Position numbers and translations under genes: made by a program
Part shown: positions 1 to 11,143 of the stretch, piece after piece
Layout of the letters: each line of letters starts with the position of its first letter
How positions within the stretch are numbered: position 1 is the first letter of the stretch
Notes under the pieces: generated by a model
Database searches by the model: none
Told to the model about the DNA's origin: nothing
What the model saw: only the letters and a program-made list of their open reading frames with translations
Assembly: GCF_000208745.1 (NCBI RefSeq)
Contig: NC_030858.1
Location: forward strand, 35,128,061-35,192,060
Direction of reading: 5' to 3'
From: Theobroma cacao
Taxonomy: Eukaryota > Streptophyta > Magnoliopsida > Malvales > Malvaceae
DNA length: 64,000 nt

Positions 1-540
1 TTTGTTTATATAAATTTATAATATATAAACTTAATTATCTAAAAAAAAGTTGTGAGATTAGAATAGTTTTGAAACTTAGCTATTTTTTTAAAATTTCATG
101 CAACTAAGGACAAATTCATATAATTAATAAAATTGTGATTATTAATTAAATTATAAGGTCTTTTAATAACTATATTTTATATAAATTAGATTTATTTATA
201 AAAAAATATAATTACTATTTTGTATATACACTATAATACTTTTAATATTTATTTATTTTTTATTTTATATTAATATTATAAAATTATAATTTATAAAATT
301 ATAAAATTTATATAACAAATTTTTTTTTGTGCTTATTAGAAAAACACTATTAACTTACTTCACAATTTCTTAATCCAAATGTGAAATGTTTATGTAATTG
401 ATGTTAAAAAAAAAACAAAAATTAAAAAATAAAAACCCTAGCCACTCCCTTTTTTTCTTTTTTTTTTCTCTTCTAGTCGGTAGTCACTCCTTGCCTCTTT
501 CAGTCGAATCAGTCCTTGTTCAGTTGTTCTTCCCCAAGAC

Positions 541-1008
541 CCCAACTGCCAGCCTACCACGCCACGCTCGGCTCTTTCATCAGTTCATCTTTTTTTTCTC
601 CTCAGTCGTCCAGCCACAGCCACGCCCTGCCAACTACCTCAGTGTCGCCCCAAGCCCCACACCCTTGTTCTTCCCCAGTTGTCGGCTTACCACGCCATGC
701 TCGGCTCCTTCATCAGTTCATCTTTCTTTTCTCCCCAGTAACCCAGCCACAGCTACGCCCTGCCGACTGCCTCGGAATCGCCCCAAGCCCCACGCCCTTG
801 TTTTTCCCCAACTGTCGGCCTACCACACCACGCTCGGCTCTTTCATCATTTCATCTTTCTTTTCTCCCCAGCTGCCCAACCATAGCCACGCCTTACTGGC
901 TGCCTCGTTGTCACCCCAAGCCCTACGCCCTTGTTTTTCCCTAGCTGTTGGCCTACCACGCCACTTTCAGCTCCTTCATCAGTTCATCTTTCTTTTCTCC
1001 CCACCCAC
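541..1008. repeat. ~133-bp tandem repeat (about 3.5 units)
   Basis: Units begin near 541, 674, 807 and 940. Each contains a 'CCTACCACGCCA' block, a 'TTTCATCAGTTCATCTTT' block, 'CTCCCCAG' and 'CGCCCCAAGCCC'. The period of 133-134 bp is not a multiple of three, so long overlapping open frames (398-1054 and 516-944) run through it in different frames. I read these as by-products of stop-poor, C-rich repeats and not as a gene. The stretch 1-397 before it is AT-rich and shows nothing recognisable. Confidence 0.75.
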
Positions 1009-1177
1009 CATTATTAACGCACATAGTAGCATAGTTGGTGAAATTCAAAATTGATCAGCTCATCTGCTGGTTATAAGCATATAGTATTTTGAGTTAAAGA
1101 TATACAACTGCTTGATTTTCTTTCTGTTGGTTGTCCCTGAAGATTAAGCTATTATCAATTGATGATATTTTTGCTAG

Positions 1178-1309
1178 ATAAAAGCAGATGTTGAAACAAA
1201 AGGGGAATTCATCAACAGTCTCATCCATAAAGTCTTGGTTGCAGCTCATACAGATATAAAAGATGTCTTGAAATTTATGGATTGGCTTGACAGCGAACTT
1301 TCGTCATTG
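1178..1309 (+). pseudogene. Isolated CHUP1-like exon (gene fragment)
   Basis: The 132-bp open stretch encodes 44 residues starting IKADVETKGEF and ending KFMDWLDSELSSL. This matches a conserved region of CHUP1-type proteins (CHLOROPLAST UNUSUAL POSITIONING 1 and its relatives), where a 'KADVETKG...DWLD.ELSSL' stretch lies in the C-terminal region. It has a good acceptor (TTTTTGCTAG before 1178) and donor (GTAAAG after 1309), and it is phase 0 at both ends. No other CHUP1 exon is visible on either side, so it is a fragment, not a gene. It may be a remnant of a local gene or a transposon-captured exon. Confidence 0.75.
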
Positions 1310-1659
1310 GTAAAGTCTCAAATCTTTCTAGGTTGTTTGCTTTACCATTGATCTTAATTTGTATTCATGTCACTCTGCACAATAAGTCTTAAGTTAATTA
1401 CCACCACCTGTATTTCAACTACAAGTTACGAGTACTCCAAAGATAACAAAAAGGGGAGATTAGTCTACAGTTTATCGGTTGTTCTCAATTCCAATAATAC
1501 ATAGCAGTGGTAATCTCTTTCTTAAGACTCCATAACTAGTATATAAGTTAGTAATAATGATCATCTCAGAATCTCCAGAAAGAAATTTAAATCATAGAGG
1601 AGTTTCAGTTTTTGCAGATTAAAAGTTCAATATTAACACTATTTTTGATATCTTCCAAG

Positions 1660-4471
1660 TGGACAGGGCAGTGTAGACACCTTTTTTTTTAATTATATAA
1701 TAAATAATAAATCATAAATATAAAAGTAAAAAAAAAGTAAAGTAAAAAAAAAGGGAGCTGAAGCACGCTTGGCCTCTATTGTCAACAAAATACAGAGCAT
1801 TCAATGCTCCCCAGACGACCAAGATTTGTGTGATCATTTTCGATGGATATGTTTTGACTTTAAGGCTTATGATTATCTAAAATTTTGGACAATCAAGCTT
1901 TGAAACATTTTTGAAACTCAGGCATAAAAGGAAAGCCGGATTGAAAACCAAGCCTGAGGAGGCTGAGGGGGATTTTAAAAGCCAGGAAAATCAATAAAAA
2001 AACAAAAAAAAACACAACAGCAGCAACCAAAAACCAAGAAAAATTTTAAACCCTTAGCAGCTAGAACCACAATCCACAACAATCAAAAATACATACAAAA
2101 AATATAAAAAAAAAAAAAAAAGAAGGATCGGCTTTAGAGAGAGTGCCAAGGTTGAGAGAGAAGAAGGCAAAGGATTTTGGTCAGATCTGGGGTGTTGTCG
2201 GTTCAAAGGAAAGGAAAGAGAGAGGAGAGAGATGCTGGCGTGAGGGTGAGTGGCGAAGGAGAAATAAGGGAAAAAAAAGAAAGGAAAGAGAGAGGAGATA
2301 GACGTCAGCGTGAGAAGAACGGTGTCGGGGAGAAGAAAGAGAGAAAGAAGAAGAAGAAAAAGAAAAAACAAAAGAAAGAAAAAGAAGAGTTGCGGGCTAA
2401 GAAGGGAGAAAGAGAAGCAAAGAAGAGGAAAAAAGAAAGAGAGAGAAAAAGAGAAAGAAGAAAAAAAAAAGGATAGCAGCTCCAAAACAGCACCGCATTA
2501 GTTGGAGAAAGGCTTCTCCCTCTCCCTTAGGTGGGCCAGTTGCTAGATTGGATCCGATGGGCTGTGCATAATTACTTTGGGTCATTATTCTGAGCCCAAA
2601 CTAAGGTAAAATCTTTTTTCTTAATTGTCATATGGGCTTGTTTGCTGACCCAATATGATGTTGAGGAGCATTGTAAGTATAAGAAAATTAAGGAAAAGAA
2701 TTAAGAGTGTTATTATGGTTAGAGATTTTGAAAGAATAAAGAAAGTTACAAGTAAATAATAGATGAACGTTTAAATTTAAATAAGTAAATATATTTATAA
2801 ATGGAAAACATGGTGACCGATTTAGGTAGGAGGATAAGTCAATTTTAGTAGGCTATTAACTAGAATAAAAAGATAAAATACACATGAGATGTAAGGAGAA
2901 AATATAAAAAATAAAAAAAAAACAAAACAAAATGAAATAGGTGAGAATAAAAATAGAGTGTTTTATAATATAAAAAATGGGAGTAGATGGAAATATAGGA
3001 ATACATATATTTAAATATATGATAAGTAATAATAAGATTAATAGAAATAGTTATTTAGTTATAAAAACAGATCCAAAAGTAAAATATATAGAGAAACAAA
3101 AAATACACTTAATTACTAAAAATAAATATATAAAAAATATATATAAATAAAATGTAATGGAATAAAATTGGTAGATGACAAGCTAGTTAAAAGAGATAGT
3201 TTTATATAAAATATAGAGATAATGAAAATGGGACACGATAATAATTATTTAATATAGATAAAAAAATCATGATACAAATATAAGAATTATAATTATTATA
3301 AGAAAAAAGGAAATGATTATTTGAGTGATTCCACCTTAAAAGATCAAAGAGTTACCTCTTTTGGGTGGACTACTTATGTGTGGAGTTCAAGACGGATTTT
3401 CATCGAAGCGTCGGGATAAATCCGAAATCTATACTCCAATACCCATTAATTCAAATAATGGTTGTTAAAAAATAATATACATTAGAAAAAATAAATAATT
3501 AAAAAATAATAATAAATAGGTAAGCAAGGCAACAAACCACCTTAAACTATTAAACATATTATTACATAAATTATGAACCAACTAAATCAATAAACGCAGT
3601 CATGTAGATATCATCATTTTATACTGTCATAGCATGCCCCATTCATCTTATTAATGGGGCGAGATTTTCGATCATGGGATTTCCTCGAAGAGCTCGTAAA
3701 GACGAATTCTTCCGAGGTATCCCTAGGTAAGGAAAACTTCGAGACTTTACCAAAGCGTTAGGATGGTCTACGAATGATTTTTCAATAAACGATTGTCGAC
3801 CTCATCGTTTAAAATTGAATAAATCATGACATCATTTTACCACTATATCACGTGCATCTATGAAACCGACTAAAAGATTCAATTAGATAACATAATAAAG
3901 AATTAATTAATAAGAAAGATTAAGGAAACATAGGAATAAAATCAAGATAGGCTACAATATGATAACTTAAGATTAAATGGTACCGTTCGTGGAACGGGCG
4001 TCACGAAGGTGCTAACCCTTCTCCGTGCGTAACCGTACTTCCGAACCTATCTCTGACAAACGTGGATCAGTTCTTGTTCTATCAACAGACCTAAAATTAA
4101 TTTAGGATTTCGTTGATTAGAATCGGATTAATAAGTTGTCAATCACACCTAAATAAAAAAAAAAAGATTGGTGGCGACTCCTAGTTATTTTATTTTCACC
4201 CACATCTGACGATCGACTTTTGGGACCCGACACATTACAACAGGCAGCCTCTGATATGAAAACCACAAATGTGAGACTCAAGGATACTGTTAACCAAGTA
4301 ATTTGGATTGTCTTTCATATTTTGATTTCGGATGAAAGCTGATGTCTATCTTTTCCTTAATTTTCGCCATGTTTACTTTGATCTGTTCAGCTGAGGTCAA
4401 GCCGTAACTTTTGCATTGATATCATCCTCTTATGCATAATTCTTAGTATTGCTGTTTATTTATACAAGTAA
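1660..4471 (+). pseudogene. SYP71: SYP7-type syntaxin (SNARE) C-terminal exons, split by a solo LTR
   Basis: Exon sequence at 1660-1671 and 4248-4297 is separated by an LTR insertion at 1672-4247 (LTR plus one target duplicate). Joined, it reads VDRAASDMKTTNVRLKDTVNQ. An intron follows (4298-4390, GTAATT...TTCAG), then 4391-4471, which begins LRSSRNFCIDIILLC and ends YLYK-stop. This is the end of the SNARE motif and the C-terminal membrane anchor of SYP71-73 Qc-SNAREs, which act in ER and plasma-membrane fusion. Upstream syntaxin exons are absent. The AA|GTAAGT at 4467 looks like a further donor, as expected if the family's last residues lie on another exon. The copy is dead: truncated at 5' and interrupted. 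Confidence 0.85.
1672..4242 (+). mobile_element. Solo LTR, 2571 bp, inside the syntaxin exon
   Basis: It starts TGTAGACACC and ends ATTACAACA (TG...CA), and is flanked by the 5-bp direct repeat GGCAG at 1667-1671 and 4243-4247. Removing the LTR and one repeat restores the syntaxin reading frame exactly. The 3' part (about 3975-4242) carries family hallmarks shared with the two LTRs at 22.5-28.8 kb: GTACCGTTC...GAACGGGCGT, GATTGGTGGCGACTCCTA and GGGACCCGACA. Purine-rich low-complexity DNA fills 2100-2480; the open frames there are not genes. No internal retroelement sequence is present, so recombination between two LTRs probably left this copy. Confidence 0.88.
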
Positions 4472-4621
4472 GTTTCCTAATTTTACTTGAACTTTTGCAT
4501 AGAGTATTGCACAGTGCAATTTATTTCTTAGGCAAAACTTCACTGATTAAATTGTTGCTAATATATTTGCATAGTTGCTTCTCATATTTTGTTATTTTTA
4601 TGTTTCTAGGTCTTTTGAAAA

Positions 4622-6905
4622 ATGGATGCAATAGACAAATGTGATGATAGTGTTAATTATAATTGCAATAAGACCCCCTCTCAATCGTCAACATATGTAG
4701 GGTCAAGTTCACAACAAGTACCTATAATTGAGCCTTCTAGAACTCCTACTAGTGGTAGTCAAGCTTTGATCTCTCCTACTGGAAGTAAACCTCCATTGTG
4801 TAGTTCAAGTACTAAATGTCGTCGGAAATTAACTTCAGAGGTTTGGAATCATTTTGAAAAGAAAAATATCAATGGGGAAGATGTGGCAAGTTGTAATTAT
4901 TGTAAAGCTATTCTTAAAACCAATAGCAAGAATGGAACAACCGCTTTGAAAAATCACATGAATACTTGTGTAAGGAGAAAAAATTCAAGCATTGAACAAT
5001 GCTTTGAAAAGCAAAAGCAACTTGGCATAGATACACAAGCTGATGGGAAGGTTCAGATTCAAAATTACATATTTGATCAAGACATTTGAAAACATGATTT
5101 GGCTTGTGTTATAATCTTGCATGAGTATCCGCTTTCTATTGTTTCTCATGTTGGTTTTAAGAAGTTTGTTGCTGGTCTTCAACCCTTGTATAAGATGGTT
5201 TCTCGCAATACAGTTAAAGAGGACATTCACAAGATTTATTGCTCAAAGAAATCCAAGCTACAACAGAGGTTTGAGAAGTTAAAAAGTCGAATAGCAATCA
5301 CGACGGATATGTCGACTTCAAATCAAAAGAAAGGTTACATGGCTGTCACTGCTCATTATATTGACGAATCTTGAGAGTTGCAAAGCTATATCTTGAGATA
5401 AACAATTTTTATTCTAATTCTTTAAATTGCATTATTTTATAGATTAATGGTTTTATGAAAAAAATTTAAGCAAATTCATTAATATTATTTTGTGAACATG
5501 TAAATCTGTATATGTCCTAGCACCTCACACGATGGATTTTCTTGCTCAAGAAGTGATGAATGCTTTGACCGAATGGTATATAGAGAGCAAACTCTCTATT
5601 ATCACTGTGTATAATTGCACCTTCAATGATGGTATAATTTCTATCCTAGTGAATCACTTGGGTTCTGAACTTTTACTTGATGGAAAACTTCTTCACATGA
5701 GATGTTGTGCACATATATTGAATCTTATTGCTAAAGATGGATTATCTATGATTAAAAATGTTCGTGATAGTGTAGTATATTGGTCAACTGGTCCATCTAG
5801 ATTGGAAAAATTTGAAGAAGTGGCTCGTGAAGCTAAAGTGTCATATTCTAAAAAGTTGAGTTTAGATTGTAGAACTAGATAGAATTCAACTTATGTGATG
5901 CTTCGGACTGCTATAGGATACAAAGATCTATTCCTTAAGTTGAAACTTAGAGACAAAGGTTACTCTTGTATGCTTAGCGAGGAAGATTGGGAGAGAGCAA
6001 AAAATCTTGTTGACAAGTTGGAAATGTTTTTTATCTCACTACTTTTTTTTCTGGGACAGAGTATCCTACTGCAAATTGTTTATTTGTCAAAGTCGTAAAC
6101 TTAGAATTACAATTGTGAATTGGATGTGCTCTGATGATGTGACAATTAGTGCAATGGCAAAGAAAATTTTTTATAAGTTTGAAAAACATTGGAAGAATAT
6201 CCATATTGTGCTAGTTGTGGTGATTATCTTGGATCCTACGTATAAAATGAAGGTGGTTGAGTATTATTTTCCTAAAATTTATGGTGGTGCTGCAAATTAT
6301 GAGATTGAAGAAGTTAGAAAAACTTGTTATGACTTACGTCAAGAATACCAGAGTAGATCCACCAATCTAAAACTAGAGTCTTCTCAGAGTTCATTAGCAA
6401 CAACATTTGATGAATCACCTGAATCAGATGATTTGTATAAATTTCTTTATTCTTCTACTGATGGGCATGTGAAGTCAGAATTGGATCATTATTTGGAAGA
6501 CAAAATTTTGCCATTCACTAAAACTTTTGATATTTTGAATTGGTGGAAGACAAATGAGATCAAGTATCCCACTTTGCAAATGATTGCCAGAGATTTTCTT
6601 GCTATTCCTATTTCTACAGTTGCATCTGAGTCAACCTTTAGCACTAGTGGGAGAGTGGTGAGTGACCATCGAAGTAGGCTTAAACGATACACTTTGGAGG
6701 CATTGATGTGTATTCAAAATTGGTTGAGGAATGAAACGAAAGGTAAATAAACTCATATTTTTATTTCATTTCTTTTCTTTAGAAAGTATCTATTATCCTA
6801 AGTGTTATATATATTCTTATTTTTTTTATTTGTGTAGGATCATGTATAACAAATGAAGATTCAATTGCCACGCTTGTTGACACTAACACGGAAGAAGATG
6901 ATTGA
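4622..6905 (+). pseudogene. Decayed hAT-superfamily transposase (RICESLEEPER/DAYSLEEPER type)
   Basis: The first open stretch (4622-5089) carries a BED-type zinc finger (CNYCKAIL...HMNTC). The frame then continues through in-frame stops near 5087 and 5880 (a TAG where the family has the Trp of a 'RWNST' motif), a non-coding-looking interval 5375-5530, and a frameshift around 6040-6100. From about 6100 to 6742 the frame is intact. It includes the hAT C-terminal dimerisation region (YPTLQMIARDFLAIP...ASESTFSTSGR). A small last exon follows at 6838-6905 after a GT-AG intron. The element is non-autonomous. Its orientation matches the host exon fragments upstream. Confidence 0.88.
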
Positions 6906-7254
6906 ATTGTTCATGAGCTTGCCTTATTGTCAATTTGTAATGTTGTTTAACTAGTTGTTTGGATATTTATTTTAATTATTTAAGTTTATGTTGTTGTTGT
7001 TTGGATATATGTGCTTGGTTATTTAAGTTTATGTTATTTGTTTGGATCTTTAGTTATTTAAGTTTATGTTGTTGTTTGGATATTTATGTATAGTTATTTA
7101 AGCTTATATCGTTGTATGGATATTTATTTTTAGTTATTTAAGTTTATATTTAAGATCTTTGTTTTTTATTATTTAAATTTAAATTTTATTATTTTTTTAT
7201 TAATTTAATTAGTAGTTAATTTTATGAAATACATAGAGAAATATTATTGTTTAT

Positions 7255-7495
7255 GTATACGGGTTCAGGTAATTAGATACCCATGAAGAAGATTTTAATA
7301 ATTTTTTAATCTAATCGAGTTTTTAAACGAGTTAGGGTAATTATAGGGTAGTAAAAATATAATAGGGTTAAGGTTATGGTAGTAACTTTTAAAATTATTC
7401 GGGTAATTAATAGGGTTAGAGTAATTGATTTTTTATAGGATTAAGGTTCAGGTATTTTGAAATTATATGGTACTTGACTCGTTGACATCCTTAAG
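7255..7495 (+). mobile_element. 3' terminal region of the hAT element
   Basis: About 350 bp after the transposase stop, the DNA has many short GGGTA/AGGGT subterminal motifs. It ends near ACTCGTTGACATCCTTAA, which reads TTAAGGATGTCAACGAGT on the other strand, in the style of plant hAT terminal inverted repeats. I found no matching left terminus in the window, so the 5' end is either lost or outside. The exact boundary and target duplication were not established. The AT-rich 7500-7800 stretch after it shows nothing. Confidence 0.5.
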
Positions 7496-8430
7496 AGGAT
7501 TTGGAAACTTAGAAATCTTCAAATCTGGCATGGAAGTTGGAAGAAAGGAAAAAGAAATGAAAAGATTGATTTTTTTTTTTGCTTTCTCAAATGTGCTTGT
7601 TAGAAAAAAAATGTAAAGAAGATTATTGTTTTCATAAATTGTTTGGTAACACCGGCAAGTTGGAGAAAGAAAATAAAGGCTTGATTTGAATAATATTTTT
7701 ATTTTTTGTTTTTCTTTTTTAAAAATTAATAAAGAGTAAAATATAAAAAATAACAATGAATAAATTACAAAAAAATCAACCAAACACAGTTTAAAATTAT
7801 TGTTTTTAATTATTATTGTACGTTTATGAGAAGATATAAAAGGTTTTTTTTTTTTAAAAAAAATCAGTATTATAAATTGAAAAACACTTAATTCAGCTTT
7901 TCTGTATTTTCATTTTCTTTTTACTCATCTACATCATGTATAAAAAACTATATTCTTTATACGTTTTTACCTTAATACTTTTTTTAAAAAAATTCAATTT
8001 ATATCAATATATAATTATTATATAAATAAAAAATTCATCATTTTAAAAGAGTAATTACATGGTTTGATTTTGACGATATAAAAATAAATCAAACATCAAG
8101 TCAGGGATTAAAAGACCACGGAGGGACCACACGGCCCAACGGTGCTTGACGGATTGACTAAGTAGCTAAAGGACTAAACGTCAACCCGAGGGACAAGAAG
8201 TGAGACAAAAGGATTTGGGGGTTCTAATGGAAAATGGCAACATTAGGTTTTTGCTAGAAACTCGCGTAATAATAAAAGTTACCTTTAGCGACCCCCAAAG
8301 CTACCAATTATTCTTGTCTACCTCCCCTCGCGCACGTCTAACGATTCCCTAGCTTTTGGAATTTAAAACTATTTCCTCCATTTCTACCCAGCTTATCTCA
8401 TCTTTTATCAGTTCCTCAACTCACGTTTTT

Positions 8431-8580
8431 ATGCCGTGTAAATGGAATCAAAATAACCACGTTTTCCGCTTTGAAAATGGAACCGGTTATGACTCAACAA
8501 CTTCTTACGTACAACTAAATATAAGATTTATAAAATCTACTGAGGATGCTTTTTGGAGTAAAAAATTAGAAATTATATAA
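8431..8580 (+). CDS. Possible 49-aa small ORF (copy A)
   Basis: An ATG-initiated frame of 49 residues starting MPCKWNQNNHVFRFENG is present at the same place and length in copy B (30128-30277). I do not recognise it. The two copies differ at six codons in this span, four amino-acid-changing and two silent, so the comparison gives no sign of protein-level selection. It may simply be an open frame in duplicated intergenic DNA, or part of a 5' leader exon of the gene downstream. Confidence 0.15.
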   Translation: MPCKWNQNNHVFRFENGTGYDSTTSYVQLNIRFIKSTEDAFWSKKLEII

Positions 8581-9907
8581 AGACTTTTGCATATATAATT
8601 AAGTTCCTTTCTTCTTCTTTTTTTATCTTTTTCTTTTAACACTTGTAAATTTTGTTTCTTAAAAGAAAAATTAAGAGATTGAGTATCATTGCTGTCGAAA
8701 CTCAACAAGATAATTGCGTTTTGTCTATATAACTATACACAACGCCAAACAATTCATCCCTTTTATGGCAAAGTAGTAGTGAACATCAAACTTATTTATC
8801 CTTAATTTTAATTTGAAATATCGTCATATTTAGTTTATATATTTATATACATATACATACATACATATATGATGCAATAGCTTAGGATATATATCCATTT
8901 ATGCTGAAATTATCTTTGCAATCAAGCTATAATGAGATAGTTCTTTGTTACAAATTATTATATGATGTAGTTGATTAGGATTTGTACACCCTTTTTTGCT
9001 GTAACTATTTTTGTAATCTAATAGCTTTTTGGTACATATCATTACATGATATAACTGATTAGGATATAAACCCTTTTTTACTGTAATTATTTTTAATCTA
9101 ATTATGATAATAATGAAACAATATATACTAACACAACAAATAAACAATATATATATATATATTTAATTTATTAAATTATGTATCGATACTTCGTGTGCGA
9201 AAGAATTGATTCCATTATAAAACTTGATAAAAACATTTATTTAATTAAAAGTGATATGGATAAAAAATCAATGTGACACAAATTTAATAATAAAAATAAA
9301 AAATAATTATTTTTATGTATGTAATTAATGAGAATTAAGTCAATAAATTTTGTGTATAGAAAATATATAAATTGTAATAAATAATTTATTAATCATAACA
9401 TTAAAAAATAAAATCAATATTAAAAATTTTATTATGTAAGATCAAATTTGAGTAAAAATTTCTTAAGACTATTTCTCGTATCTCATCCCAATTATAAAAT
9501 AACTTAATTTTACATAAACTCGGAATACTGATCTATGTACAATCCCTATTGCCGCGTGAGGTGTCGGTCAACTGAAAAAGCTCCTGGCCTAAGTTGAATA
9601 TGGTGGGAGCAAAACTCAGACAGCCCTTTCCAACGCTGAACAAAACCGCGTGCGCGTGAAAACTCACGTGGTCTTCTTCCATTTTTAATTTAATTTAGTT
9701 TAGTGAAAGTCGTCCGGAGAATCCCAGAAACCAAACCGGGCCTCCCTCCCTGAGCTGCGGCTTCTGAATAACAGCTTTATGTCACTGACGATGGCTGAGT
9801 TTCCAATACCTCCACGCTTCTCGGGTTGCTCCTAACGCGGTTTACTAACTAAACCTTTCAAACGAAACGGAGGCCGATTTGATTGCAACAGACTAAATTT
9901 TGTTGTG

Positions 9908-11143
9908 GGAAATCACTTTGATATTCGGACTGCCATGTCGTTTCCAAGTCAAGAAAGTCAGAGCGAGTTCAACCACTGCCCAGATTTAACCGCTATGGTT
10001 CATAATGTAGATCAGACTCCTTTAGCCATTTCTCCGGACGACTTGACCCAGAGGTCCATGAACTCTCAGTTTCATCCTGACGTTGAAGTGGAGACCGGTT
10101 CTGTGGCACAGAATGGAGATGGGAGTAGTAGCTGGGGATTATCTTTCTCAGACATGCCGTTGGATTCATATTGGAAAGACCTTGATGTAGACCTCAGTTC
10201 TGTGGCACAGACTGAAGATTTGAGTCCGATGTCGACATCTAAAACAGACACGCCGCGGCCAGGAGGAGGCAATGCTAATGAGTTACCCCAGCAGTTCAAT
10301 TCCTCTGACCAGCCATTGAATTCACTTGCTGGGAATTTAACTGCTGATCAGCTGGTGAACTCTCACGGAGACGTTGAAACGGAGGTACGGTGTTCTGAAC
10401 CAAACCAAAGCCACCTGGATCATGAAGAAAGACCATCTGATCAAGCTTCAAATGGACAAAAACAAAGGGGTCGTAAACCAAGGGTAACACCAGTGGAAAA
10501 AGCAAAGAACCAACTTGATCAAGCAGGAAATCACTTTGATGTTCGGACTGCCATGTCGTTTCCAAGTCAAGAAAGTCAGAGCGAGTTCAACCACTGCCCA
10601 GATTTAACCGCTATGGTTCATAATGTAGATCAGACTCCTTTAGCCATTTCTCCGGACGACTTGACCCAGAGGTCCTTGAACTCTCAGTTTCAACCTCACG
10701 TTGAAGTGGAGACTGGTTCTGTGGCACAGAATGGAGATGGGAGTAGTAGTTGGGGATTACCTTTCTCAGACATGCCGTTGGATTCATATTGGAAAGACCT
10801 TGATGTAGACCTCAGTTCTGTGGCACAGACTGAAGATTTGAGTCCGATATCGACATCTAAAACAGACATGCCGGGGCCAGGAGGAGGCAATGCTAATGAG
10901 TTACCCCAGCAGTTCAATTCCTCTGACCAGCCATTGAATTCACTTGCTGGGAATTTAACTGCTGATCAGCTGGTGAACTCTCACGGAGACGTTGAAACGG
11001 GGGTACGGTGTTCTGAACCAAACCAAAGCCACCTGGATCATGAAGAAAGACCATCTGATCAAGCTTCAAATGGACAAAAACAAAGGGGTCGTAAACCAAG
11101 GGTAACACCAGTGGAAAAAGCAAAGAACCAACTTGATCAAGCA
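9908..11143 (+). repeat. 618-bp in-frame tandem duplication in exon 1
   Basis: Unit 1 (9908-10525) and unit 2 (10526-11143) are directly adjacent and differ at 11 positions by my count, about 98% identical. Nine differences change an amino acid and two are silent. The period equals 206 codons, so the frame is kept. The single-unit copy B shows that duplication happened after the A/B split, or was lost in B. Confidence 0.9.

Noticed and set aside
398..1054. 218-aa open frame in the left repeat
   Set aside because: It runs through a C-rich tandem repeat with a period not divisible by three, has no domain, and overlaps an equally open second frame.
2054..2501. Several overlapping frames on both strands
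   Set aside because: Pure GA/CT low-complexity DNA inside the solo LTR; composition alone explains the lack of stops.
9905..9934. Start of gene A at GTG 9905
   Set aside because: A plant nuclear gene is expected to start with ATG; the first in-frame ATG is 9935, with an upstream exon as the alternative.
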